This document shows positions 1 to 10,122 of a DNA stretch of 27,576 bases, one piece after another (position 1 is the first letter of the stretch; each line of letters opens with the position of its first letter). The stretch lies in assembly GCA_000697335.1 (NCBI GenBank), contig JNEM01015045.1, positions 1-27,576 on the forward strand, read 5' to 3'. The DNA is from Conidiobolus incongruus B7586. Its lineage: Eukaryota; Entomophthoromycota; Entomophthoromycetes; Entomophthorales; Conidiobolaceae. The translations under genes were made by a program, and so were the position numbers. The notes below the pieces were generated by a model. It did not search any database. It saw only the letters and a program-made list of their open reading frames with translations, and was not told the DNA's origin.

Positions 1-1190
1 CTTTTTTCTATATTTTTAGTAAACTTCTAACACCTAAAAATAGTTTTTTTATTAAAAACTAAAATTTAATATTTTATAAACTGATTAAATTTTTTTATAA
101 AAATTTTCTTTTTTATAAACTAATTTATTAATTTCTAAAAGCAATTATAAACAAATAAGTTATAATCTAAAGAATATAATAAATATAGTAATTTTTCTAG
201 TTATTTTTAATTATAGAATTTTTTATAGGTTTAAATTTATTTATTTTATAACTTTTATACAAAATAATAAATTTTTTCAGATTATATTAAAAGTATTAAT
301 TAAAAATAATTACTTTTAAAAAAACAATATAAAGTTTATTATTAATTAATTTTCCTTTAAAAACTAAATAAAAATAGTATATATTATTATAATTTATTAT
401 AATAGTTAATATTGACTTATTAACAAAATATTTATTTAAAAAGATTTATAAAAAGGGTTGATTTAGCTTAATTTAATACTTTGATCTATATTTTAATAAA
501 AGATTATATAAAGGGATTTAAGATTTATTAACTATAACTATTTATTATAAAAGTTTAGGTTTCTAATAATATTTTAATAAGTTTTATTTAATAATAGTTA
601 TTTAAATTTTTTTTTAAATTTTAGTTAAATTATAAGATACCTATTTTAAATTTATATTTATTAATTTGAGTTTAAACTTTAATATATATAAAATACTTAT
701 AAAACTAATTTCAAAGTGTTTAAACAATTATTTAGCTGAAATCAAAAAATGCTTTTTGATATATTTCTTTATTCTAATAATAATTAAAAAAATAATAATT
801 AAAATTAGTTTTTTAAATTTTAATAGGTTTGGGAAAGTTTTTATTTTAATCTTAAAATAATTTACCTAGCAATAAATTGTTGATTTAAATAATACTTTAT
901 TACTAAAAGCTATTTATAAATTTTAAATGATTTTAGAGGGTTTATGGTTAAGTTTTACTAATATTAAAATAAAAGACTTTTAATGATTACTATTTAATTT
1001 AAGTATAATTAAATTAAATAACTAATTTTAAAAATTTAATTTTTTAATCAAAAAATAATGACATATATATATATAATTTAAAAATATATAATTTCCTATT
1101 TATTTTGTATATATTTATTTATTTAAAATTAATTATATGTTTGAAAAATCAGAAATTAAAAAATTTCCCATTATTTTAAATTCAAGGTAA
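1..1190 (-). mobile_element. mariner (DD34D) element, copy A, cut by window edge
   Basis: This is the reverse complement of the complete copy at 10123-11434. The inner end matches the other copies exactly in structure: reading on the minus strand it starts TTACCTTGAATTT after a TA at 1191-1192, which is the expected TA target-site duplication. By comparison with copy B about 115-120 bases of the far end lie outside the window. The transposase reading frame on the minus strand is broken by many stops, so the copy is dead. The short open frame at 666-860 on the plus strand is antisense to the transposase and is not a gene. The boundary and the family follow from the copies that are whole. Confidence 0.85.
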
Positions 1191-1228
1191 TAAATTGCAC
1201 TTATATAACCATTCATAGATATTTATTA

Positions 1229-2200
1229 GAGCCTATAGATTAGTATATAAATAATAGTGGGATTATAAATTAAAGCTGGAGCAGACACTAGATAAGAACC
1301 CAAAATAATTGATAGCCATGTGAGTAGTTGAACAAAGTATGGAAAGGATGAGGGTTTTATTCTGGAATAATATAAAAATAGAATTAAAATAAACAAAAAT
1401 ATTGAAATATCTATTAATATTAAAGATTTGTGAAGTATTATAAAGTTTGGTTAATTCATATAGAAATGATTGAATAAAAATTAATTTGTTATATTAAATA
1501 TATATATATATATATATATAATTAAAATACTTCAACGATATTGATCTGGTAAAATGAAACTATTCTGTAATATTACAAAAGCTCTTTACTATAAATGAAA
1601 ATGGGATGAATATTCAAAATTAATTATAACAAATCCCCAGATGTTAAATCTTCTATTCAATATACTCTTGATTCAGTTAAAATTAATATGTAATTTGATT
1701 TTTTGGTTAAATTATATGAAATTTCCTAATATTGTTGATTTAGTATTATCAAAAAGCATATATAATGGGTTTATTCAGTATTTTTCAAACTTGATTATAT
1801 CGACAACCACCATTACGATCTAAAAATATCAAATACATTGATTTGAAAATGAATATAAACCATTGATCTCTTATATTTGAAATATATTCATACTAGTATA
1901 TTTGATTTTATTGCTAATCCTTGCAAATTACAAATAATATACAATATTTGATTGGATCAGGGGAACACAAGGAATTTACAACTATGCTAATAACATTGTC
2001 GTGCCATAAATGTTAAATTTGATTTGAATGAAATGAAAACCGATTTGGAGTTTTAAATGATTGTAATATTCAAACACTGCCTTTATGCATCATATTGGTG
2101 AAAAATATTAAAAATTAATAATTTTCCTCATGCATTTGATAACTAAAGGAATATATCTTCACTTCAAATAACGTTAAAACATTTAAATTATTTTAATTCA
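1229..2200 (-). pseudogene. decayed multi-pass membrane protein gene, possibly a rhodopsin-like receptor
   Basis: On the minus strand, 1229-1450 is open for 74 codons, ending at a TAA at 1226-1228 with no ATG inside. It reads as two hydrophobic segments joined by a short polar stretch (SRIKPSSFPYF). The second segment contains TWLSIILGSYLVSAPALIYN followed directly by PTIIY, which recalls the seventh helix of rhodopsin-like receptors (NPxxY), although the spacing here is one residue longer. Further upstream on the same strand (to about 2200) other short stretches in shifted frames also read as hydrophobic and protein-like (for example VMVVVDIIKFEKY and LINPLYMLF-type pieces). I infer the 3' end of a broken membrane-protein gene. 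The receptor label is a guess. A functional last exon cannot be excluded, but no splice signals were identified. Confidence 0.35.
1498..1521. repeat. (TA)n microsatellite
   Basis: An uninterrupted run of alternating A and T, about 24 bases long. Similar TA runs lie inside the mariner copies near their left ends (about 10237-10251 and 22287-22304). Confidence 0.8.
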
Positions 2201-2630
2201 TAACTTAAAAATTCTGTTTTTGAAGATTAAATAAATATCAACAATTTTTTCCACAGGATTTTGTATACTGAAATTTTGTATTATAATTAAAAAATTATTT
2301 CATCCAAAATAGTATTATAAAGTATTCTCAGAACAAACAAAATTTATTAATAAGATATAATATTATAATTAATATGCCTTTTAAATAAAAATAATATTCA
2401 ATATAATAATCAATGTATATCACAATTATATTCAGCAAATTTAAACTCAAAATTTAATATTGTATTAATATTAGCCTGTTCCAACAAACAATGGAATTTT
2501 TCAGACAAGATCAATGAATTATAAATTTGATCTTCGACCTAAATTGAATAAAATGATTCTTTCATAATAATATGAATGAACTTTATTAGTTTTGAAAACT
2601 TCTGTTTACGATATTTACAATAAATATTCA

Positions 2631-2686
2631 CCCGTTCAAAATATTATGTAATCTGCTTTCATCTAATATTTTTCAATCTGAACGGG
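2631..2686. repeat. inverted repeat with 8-bp perfect G+C-rich arms
   Basis: CCCGTTCA at 2631-2638 is mirrored by TGAACGGG at 2679-2686, with 40 bases between. Inside it AAATATTA and TAATATTT can pair as a second helix with a small bulge on one side. G+C-rich pairing arms are rare in this A+T-rich spacer, so it stands out. It may be a hairpin of a small transcript or the relic of a mobile element; there is no further evidence for either. Confidence 0.4.
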
Positions 2687-3443
2687 CAGTTCAACGAGTT
2701 ATCCAGCTAATTACTTTAAACTTTAATGAAATGTTATTCAAATAAAATTCATAGTTAAGCCATAATGATCAGAACAAGCGCATTTAAATGTAAATTCATT
2801 AAAATATTATTGTTATCAGAATATTTATATTTTATATCCATTCACATAGTATTCAATATAAATCCGTTAATTATCATCGATTAGTATTGGATAATTTCTA
2901 TTAATAATAGATAGATTCATTTATATAGATGCTATACAAATTCACTAATTCTTATTTAAGATTTATTGTTTTTTATTTCTTCAATAAATTAAAGAAAATT
3001 TTGTTGTTATCAATAAACAGAAATATACTCTTAACAACAAAGTATTCTACTTTAAAAATTTCAATTTATTTTTCAATCCAATTTGAGCAAACCTTGGACA
3101 GATAATATAATTATATCTCACTTGCAAGGTTAATTAATTTATGAAAATTTTAATGTGTTAAATGCCATTAATAAATGATTAAAATAATTTTTGAACTATT
3201 TAGCTTATTATAAGAGTATATACAGAAATAACATTAAGCTGTATTGCTACTGGGGAAAACAATAATAAAATAATTATCTTTTCATCCAATCACCACTAAA
3301 ACTAATATTATCAGTTTTATAGTTCAATAAATTACCATATTCAAATAAAATAAATGTTTGATATTTATTTTGATGATCAATTTATTGAGATTGAATTTGA
3401 AAAATTAATTCAATACATTTATCGATAAATTTAATGTTAAAGA

Positions 3444-3451
3444 TATAAATA
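3444..3451 (+). promoter_or_regulatory. candidate TATA box of the 3589 gene
   Basis: TATAAATA lies 145 bases upstream of the ATG at 3589. The same octamer is found 85 bases upstream of the 19978 gene. TATA-like strings are common by chance in such A+T-rich DNA, and the distance differs from that of the other two loci, so this is weak. Confidence 0.25.
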
Positions 3452-3588
3452 GATTTCATATGTAAGGTTTGACTTATTTTATTCTTTTGTGAATAAATCT
3501 TACAAATAATATCCTCAGTCAATTAATATATCATATTAAATTAAATTGTCGAACTAATATTCCTATTGTATTATTTTGTTAAGTTATA

Positions 3589-4764
3589 ATGATGCATTCA
3601 AAGAACAATAGTAAAAGGTCAAGTCTTATAATAATCGGTATTCTGGGGATAGTGTGGATTCTTACAGTTTATTTAATGAAACCGTCCTATCCAGAGAACT
3701 GGGGTCATAAACTAAAGTCTGAGGTTTCAAAAAATACACAAAAGGAAATGGAAGGCGTAGATACCCGCGTACATGAAAAGACTTTTGAATATATTACAAA
3801 AGTTCACAATGAAGGACCTAAATCAAATATGAATGCTGTATTTATTGTATTCACTGAAAATAAAGATGTAGATAAATGGTTGGACACTATGCGCAATTTG
3901 GAGGACCGATTCAACAGAAACTTCAACTATCCCTATGTGTTCTTGAATGAACAAAACTTTACTGAAGACTTTAAGCTTAAAATTAGATCTCATACAAAGG
4001 CTAAAGTGGAATTTGGAGTCATACCACCTGAACAATGGAGTTTCCCCAGTTGGATCGATAAAAATAAGGCAAAAGAATCTTGGAAGAAAGCTGATTACAA
4101 GTATGCTCAATCAGAGGAATTTCGTCATATGAGCCGCTTCCATTCTGGTTTTTTCTTCAATCATCCGCTCCTCAAGAAGTACGACTACTATTGGAGAGTT
4201 GCACCCAATGCCAAATTTCTATGTGATATTAACTTTGACCCCTTCCGATTCTTACATGAACGTGATATGAAGTACGGTTTCACAATAACATTCCATGAAC
4301 AAATGCTGACTATTCCTACCCTCTGGAAGACTGTAAGCCAATATCTTGACGAAAAGAGTCTCAAATCTAAGCTACCCACAAATAATGCCAAGCGTTTCAT
4401 TGTTGACAAGGGCTTTGATGATTACAACAGTTGCCATTTCATGACTGATTTTGAAATTGCTTCATTCGATATCTGGCGAAGTAAGGAATACATGGAGTTT
4501 TTCGACTATCTAGACAAAAGCGGAGGCTTCTTCTATGAGCGCTGGGCTGATGCACCTGTTCACTCCATTTATCTCAGCCTCTTCCTTCCCAAGTACCAAG
4601 TTCACTTTTTCGAAAATATCGGCTTCCAAGTTGGCGATAAATGGATGAACTGTCCAGATGGTTTGCAAAATATCCAAAACAACTGTCATTGCAACCCTTC
4701 AGAAAGTATCGAAAAGGATGGTTTGTCTTGCTTTAGTCAATGGAAGGATGTAATTAATTCATAA
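3589..4764 (+). CDS. GT15 (Kre2/Mnt1-like) mannosyltransferase homolog with altered active site
   Basis: A complete intronless gene of 391 codons. It has a short basic N-terminus, a signal-anchor helix at about residues 12-29, a polar stem to about residue 80, then the whole GT15 catalytic domain. This is the topology of type II Golgi mannosyltransferases, which move mannose from GDP-mannose in alpha-1,2 linkage. Family blocks are clear: LEDRFNRNFNYPYVFLNEQN, FHSGFFFNHPLL, DYYWRV, FEI (E289), GGFFYERWADAPVHS (H325), and a tail with CHCNP. However, the EPD motif that follows WRV in GT15 enzymes reads A205-P206-N207. The conserved Arg of the LVRN block is Glu (FTENKD), CHFWSNFE is CHFMTDFE, and CRFES is SRFHS. 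The frame is open throughout and coding composition is maintained, so it is probably expressed and kept, but catalysis is doubtful. Start chosen at the first of two adjacent ATGs; the second (3592) would serve equally. Confidence 0.9.
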   Translation: MMHSKNNSKRSSLIIIGILGIVWILTVYLMKPSYPENWGHKLKSEVSKNTQKEMEGVDTRVHEKTFEYITKVHNEGPKSNMNAVFIVFTENKDVDKWLDTMRNLEDRFNRNFNYPYVFLNEQNFTEDFKLKIRSHTKAKVEFGVIPPEQWSFPSWIDKNKAKESWKKADYKYAQSEEFRHMSRFHSGFFFNHPLLKKYDYYWRVAPNAKFLCDINFDPFRFLHERDMKYGFTITFHEQMLTIPTLWKTVSQYLDEKSLKSKLPTNNAKRFIVDKGFDDYNSCHFMTDFEIASFDIWRSKEYMEFFDYLDKSGGFFYERWADAPVHSIYLSLFLPKYQVHFFENIGFQVGDKWMNCPDGLQNIQNNCHCNPSESIEKDGLSCFSQWKDVINS

Positions 4765-4792
4765 ACTACACCGTTAATTAACATTTTTACAT

Positions 4793-4798
4793 AATAAA
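4793..4798 (+). terminator. candidate polyadenylation signal of the 3589 gene
   Basis: AATAAA lies 29 bases past the stop codon at 4762-4764. The position is plausible, but the hexamer is frequent in this A+T background. Confidence 0.25.
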
Positions 4799-5813
4799 AA
4801 ATTATAACTTTATATTACTTATATTCATATTCAATCTTTGTAATTATCAATTTCATTCAATAACGAACAAAATTTTATAGTAATTTATGAAATTTAAAAT
4901 AAATATTTTATATTCCGTTTGGCTGTATATGTTTCCATTGGTTAGTATCTAATATAAACTATTTATGTTAAGAAAATTTTCCATAATAATTCATATTATA
5001 TATGATATCTAGAAATAATTCTTATGATAATTAAAACTTCACAAGTATCTCTATATATTGATTTTTTAGATTCATAGACTATTATCATTGAATCTATATC
5101 AAGGTTGATAATGGTTTTAATGTTTCAGGTTGATCAATTTTATTTTATCAAAAAATTAATAATAAAAAACCAGAATCATTGGTTGATCGTATAATTATTA
5201 AGCCCTTATTAAAAATTCGGTTTTTTATCATTCGTAAATATGTACTGATATATAGTTGTAATGTTTGATTTGAGGTTAACTATATAACTCAAATTGCCAT
5301 TTAATTTGACTCTATATAAATTCTATTGAAAAAATAGAGGAATACATTTAATTTCCAAAATTTAAAAAAATATTTTGAATAATGAATAATTTGTTAATTA
5401 CAATTTGCTTTTGTTAAATTTATTAGATAATTACTTTTCTCAAGTTCAAAAGGTTCAGTAATTACCAAGTTATTTAATATAGTTTAAAATTGAAAATATT
5501 TCTTAAAAATTATAACAGGATATATTTTAGTTTTCTGAAATAATTAAATTTATCATTTATAATGTTAAATTTGAAATTTTTAGTCATTAATATTATATTA
5601 ATAACTTAATTACAATCTGTGATAATCTGAATAAATTAATAGTCCTAATTATTGGATTTTTACTCGAATTAGGTCATTCAAATGTAATCATTTTACCAAA
5701 TAATAATATTATAATATCGAATATATTCTCCTTGACACTTCTGTTTTAAAAATGTATTTTATAGTTTATAGTTCATAGCTCATATAAATAAATAAATGAA
5801 GAGAGTTACTTCA

Positions 5814-6057
5814 ATTAACTACATAATAAACAAATAAATGACATATTGAAAAATTCATCATAATTGAGGTTATCATTGAAAATGAACTCTTCAAATATGT
5901 AAAGATGAGATATTCTGTTATTAATAATCCCAAGTTATTTCAATTTAAGATTAAATCTTCGAAAGTGATAAGTCTGTCATCTTTGTCTATGAACTATTTG
6001 TTCTTTCTTTTTTGACTAAGCACATTTTTGTTCATTTTAACCTTCCCCTTATTATAC
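5814..6057 (-). pseudogene. unrecognised decayed coding fragment
   Basis: In one minus-strand frame this interval has only two stops in about 81 codons, which is notable in DNA so rich in TAA and TAG triplets. The upstream part is polar (SQKRKNK, then IDKDDRLITFEDLILN, the last recalling the end of an EF-hand loop). The downstream part (5814-5939, 42 codons open) is hydrophobic (LGLLITEYLIFTYL and on). The composition is less A+T-rich than its surroundings. It reads like the relic of a membrane or calcium-binding protein gene, but I do not recognise the family. Confidence 0.27.
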
Positions 6058-7348
6058 TAAACTCTTATTAATTATTTATTTATATATTTTAATTAGTTTT
6101 GTCAATGATACTGATTATTGCACTTGTTAACATTGTGATGAACTACTAGGATATAATTAGAATAATAAAGAATAACATATGTTCATATTTTAATCAAATA
6201 TTCAAAAAATGATATCACAATATTAATTATGATAATAATATAAAATAACTGGAACACATTGATTACATTTAGAGTAGAATGAGTAATGACCTCAAAAATA
6301 TACTATAATTATCTATATTGACTAATGTAGCTAAAGTCATTATTATACATATATAGTTCTTATCATAGTAAAGCTTCTTTGGCTATATTAAAAAATATCT
6401 TTACATATATTTGAAATTGGTAATAATTCAAGTTAACTATATGACAACAGAAAATAATGGGTATATAGAAATAATCATTACAGATAATATAAAATAAAGG
6501 AATATTAATTTAGAATTTCGTTAAGTGAATGTTTGATAGATCAATTATTTATTATATCAATAATACGATAGCCATTTATTGTGTTATATATTTCTAGTTT
6601 TCCAGTAAATAGCTTTAATATTAAAATTTGTAAAGTAATTAATTTTGAATAAGGAGCAATATAATACACCCTGTTTTGTTATTAGGAAGTTTTAAAAAAC
6701 TATATTGTCATAATTCTCAAGCTTTTCACCAAGTCAATATATAACTGGAATAATTACGAGATAGTAGAGATATAGTACTTTGTAAAGGTATTAAAGTAGT
6801 AAGGAATTGAGATATAAACACTTATGGTTATCTAACTATTATGACCAAATATTAATTAAAGCTATTATATTTATCACATTTTTTTAAAAAACAAATATTA
6901 TTAAAGTAATATGTCTCGATTAATGTTTTTGACAGTGAATAAGATATGTATTAAGAACCACTTGATTTATTTTAACAAATATATATTGCAAATATTAAAT
7001 AATTTAAGAATGTTAAATTTTATAATATATTAATTGATAAATGAATTTGGCAAATATTCAAATATATTATCAGTAAAATTAAATAATTGTTAATAAATTA
7101 AATCTGAAATATATTTTCAAACTTACATATATTATTATGCAATTGAGAAAATATTAACATTCAAATTAAAATAAATTAAAAACTTACATTGAATCAATTT
7201 ATCTAGTTATATTTTAATGAATAATAATTTTGAACTCATGAAAAATCTGTGTAATGTGATACAGGTAACTAATATTTGTTGCGAATTTATTCAATTCAAG
7301 ATTATTTCCCAGATTATTTGGTTCGGGTTTTAATTTTCTATTGTTTCA

Positions 7349-7358
7349 TATATAAAAG
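7349..7358 (+). promoter_or_regulatory. TATA box of the second GT15 locus
   Basis: TATATAAAAG lies about 80 bases upstream of the ATG at 7434. Counting from TATAAAA (7351), it is 61 bases upstream of the AGCCTTA element. The 19978 gene has TATAAATA 62 bases upstream of its AGCCTTA. The matched spacing supports a real core promoter shared by descent. Confidence 0.5.
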
Positions 7359-7411
7359 TGATGATTGATTCAGAAATAAACATATATAAATTATAATTTT
7401 AGGTCTCATTA

Positions 7412-7418
7412 AGCCTTA
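7412..7418 (+). promoter_or_regulatory. AGCCTTA leader element
   Basis: AGCCTTA lies 15 bases before the ATG at 7434. The same heptamer stands 16 bases before the ATG at 19978. It may mark a transcription start or leader motif; the role is inferred only from conservation between two paralogs. Confidence 0.35.
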
Positions 7419-7433
7419 GAAATTTTTAAAATC

Positions 7434-8592
7434 ATGGATAGGTCAGATAATATTGTAAATAAAAAGTATCTGATTATAATCGTAGGGGCTGCAATAATTT
7501 GGATACTGTGTTTATTCCTTATTAAGCCTAATTATCCCATCAATCAACAAGATATATTCCAACTTTCACCTAAGAAACCTACTTCGAAGAGAAACATAGA
7601 AGGAATTAAAGTGGCTAGCGACTCAGTGAGTAATAATAAGACAAACTCAGAAAACCGTATCAAGGCAGCATATGTAGTATTGGTTCGTAATAAAGAGTTG
7701 GATGATTGGTTAAGCAGCATGAGAGAATTAGAAGATCGATTTAATAGAAAATATAACTATCCATATATATTCCTAAATGAACAAAATTTCACAGAAGAAT
7801 TTAAAGAACGTGTGAGGCTTCATACTCAGGCTGATGTCCATTTTGGTCTAGTTCCTCAAGAACATTGGAGCATTCCGCCTTGGATTGACAAAGAAAAAGC
7901 AAAAAAAAACATTGAGAAGAAGCTAATTACATTTATGGTCATTCTGAATCATATCGTCATATGTGTCGCTACGAATCAGGCTTCTTCTTCAGACATCCTT
8001 TACTTGATCAATTTGACTATTATTGGAGAGTTGAACCAGACGTTCATTTCCCTTGCGATATTAAATATGATCCTTTCAAGTTCATGCACAACAATGATAA
8101 GAAATATGGTTTTACAATTCCTTACAGGGAACTTCCAGCAACTATTCCTACTTTATGGGATACGATCCAGAATTATGTTAGAGAGAATAACTTAACAGAC
8201 AAACTCCCAAAGCAAAATGCCATCAAATTTTTACTTGAGAATGAAGGTGATGAATATAATTTATGCCATTTCTGGTCCGATTTTGAAATTGGATCTTTGA
8301 ATATGTGGAGATCTCAGCAATATCTTGACTTCTTCAATTACCTTGATAAGAAGGGAGATTCCTTTTATGAAAGGTGGGGAGATTCCCCGGTTCATTCGAT
8401 TTATGTGAGTATGTTTTTATCTAAATCCCAGATTCATTTTTTAAAGATATTGGATACCAACATAATACTGATACCCACTGTCCGAATGGAATAGATTTTA
8501 TACTTAATAACTGCCATTGTAACCTTGAAACTAGTTGGTATAGACATCCAGCTTCATGCACTAACGAATGGAATCGTGCTATATTATCTTGA
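7434..8592 (+). pseudogene. GT15 mannosyltransferase gene broken by two frameshifts
   Basis: The locus covers a whole GT15 gene closely related to the one at 19978. The first part (7434 to about 7910) encodes a signal-anchor (residues about 12-29, YLIIIVGAAIIWILCLFLIK) and the start of the catalytic domain. The frame is then lost within 7901-7925, at an A9 run and the codons after it, where the conserved Trp-Lys of the family is also missing. The rest continues one frame over from YIYGHSESYRHMCRYESG through WRVEPDVHF, HFWSDFEIGS and FYERWGDSPVHS. It shifts again at the T6 run 8437-8442, after which the normal C-terminus (DIGYQHNTDTHCPNG, CHCN, EWNRAILS) runs to a TGA at 8590-8592. Active-site motifs are intact, so decay is recent. 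Both shifts touch homopolymers, so a sequencing error is possible for the second one; the first also has local substitutions and is more likely real. Confidence 0.88.
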
Positions 8593-10122
8593 TTGATTTA
8601 AATATATTCAATATAATAATAATTAATAAAATAACTATTAAATATTTGCATTCAATTTTGAATTTAATTTGTTTACTAATACAAATTTTTCAGTTAATCA
8701 AAGCATTATAGCTTGGCAAATGTATTTCAGAATTGATAAAAATCTGTCCTTGTTTATCCTTTAATTTTGTCCAAATAATCAAATATTAAACATTAATATA
8801 TACAAATTTTAAGATATATACTTGAAAAGTCTCTTAATTCTTTTGTTTTCAGCAAGTTTCATTATAATATAATATATTATTTTTTGATTTAATTTATAAA
8901 ACTATGATAAAAAATGTTTTATAACTCATAGTATTCAAATTGGCTTCATTTTCCAAATCTCTGTTTTCAACACTTGGATAATTTTTACTACAGATCATTA
9001 GTTTAAATTCCTTTGACTTTTCAATTTAAATATGCATTCTATAGTGTATTTTTTTTATTTAAAAAAATGAAATTATATTTCACCAGTCAATTCTTAAAAT
9101 ATTATCTATTTATTAAATATCAATTTCTAAATTAACTCGATTTTCCAATTTCTGATGATGTATTTTAAAAAATAAATATATTGAATTAATAATTGGAAAA
9201 TTTATAAAAGTAATAAATTAACGATAATATTAATATTGAATAGCTTTAAAAAAAGTTTTCTATTTATAAGTATTATATTTAAAAAATAATGAATTTAAGC
9301 ATATCACTTTGAAAAATCGTATTCAAACTTACATATAAAAATATAGATTAATGAAATATTATGATAATATGATATGATATAAAATATAATATATAAATTA
9401 ATTAAATATAGTTGTTTCAATGATATTTATCCAAAAAACAATTTTCAAATCTATATACCACTAATTATTAAAAATCGATATTAAATCAAACATTACTAAA
9501 TTAATATATGATCAATATATTAAAAATATATTGAATAAGAATAAAATTTGAAGTAAATATATAAAATCAAGAGCTTTAAGTTTAAACTGGGTGAAAATCA
9601 TTTAATACCTATAATAATATTTAATATATAGATGATTTTATAATATTTATTGCTATTGCAAAAATTAAATTCAATGATTTAGATCAAATCTCATTAGAGG
9701 TATTAAACAGAATATGATCATCAAATTATAGAACATAAAAACTAAATTATTAAATAATATAAAAATCATTATGTATAATGGATTGATTTATATAAAAGTG
9801 ATTTATAATAGCATTATAATTTCCTAATTTAAATAATATATTAGATTAGATATCTAATAAATTAGTTTACAAAATTTTTAAAAAAAATTTCAGGTTAAAA
9901 ATTAACAATACATGTTTATTTGAATTCAGTCTTATTAATCAGAATTATATGAAAATGGTAACTTTGAAAAGAATACTTTAAATTTGATCTGATAAAATTA
10001 AGTAAATATTAACATTAACACAATATACTACAAAAGGTGATAGTTTTATATAATAATGTTAGTATATAATATAATATTGAATTAATAGATTCTAATATTA
10101 TTTTCAATATAATTTGTAAATA
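8593..10122. other. A+T-rich spacer up to mariner copy B
   Basis: An AATAAA at 8625-8630 follows the broken GT15 locus. Apart from that I see only A+T-rich DNA with short direct and inverted A/T strings. No frame looks protein-like and no repeat with clear ends was found before the TA at 10121-10122. Confidence 0.55.

Larger units (their letters stand above)
1193..3588. other. A+T-rich spacer left of the first GT15 gene
   Basis: This stretch separates the mariner copy from the 3589 gene. It holds a decayed membrane-protein gene at its left (listed separately), a (TA)n run at about 1498-1521, and a perfect 8-bp inverted repeat at 2631-2686. The middle part (about 1250-2700) is visibly less A+T-rich than the deserts further right, which suggests former coding sequence. 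The open frame at 1641-1823 (60 codons) is A+T-driven and resembles nothing I recognise. From about 2700 to 3400 I see nothing beyond A+T-rich DNA. Confidence 0.6.
4765..7433. other. A+T-rich spacer between the first and second GT15 loci
   Basis: No intact gene is visible. An AATAAA at 4793-4798 just past the 3589 gene could serve for polyadenylation. A minus-strand protein-like relic lies at about 5814-6057 (listed separately), and a short hydrophobic open stretch on the minus strand near 6290-6350 (ATLVNIDNYSIFLRSLLILL) may belong to the same or another decayed membrane gene. The remainder, especially 6400-7300, is A+T-rich DNA in which I see nothing. Confidence 0.55.

Noticed and set aside
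666-860. 64-codon plus-strand frame in mariner copy A
   Set aside because: It is antisense to the transposase and made almost only of Ile, Lys, Leu, Phe and Asn.
1641-1823. 60-codon plus-strand frame
   Set aside because: A+T-driven composition; the opposite strand carries better protein-like pieces.
3823-4409. Open frames antisense or out of frame to the 3589 gene (3823-4110, 3947-4132, 4188-4409)
   Set aside because: They lie wholly inside a gene with a clear GT15 protein and have no family likeness of their own.
7300-7335. GGTTCGGGTTTT-like string considered as a tRNA B box
   Set aside because: No A box, acceptor stem or cloverleaf can be formed around it.
7880-7930. An intron at the frame change of the 7434 locus
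   Set aside because: The interval is too short, lacks splice sites, and the paralogs are continuous here.
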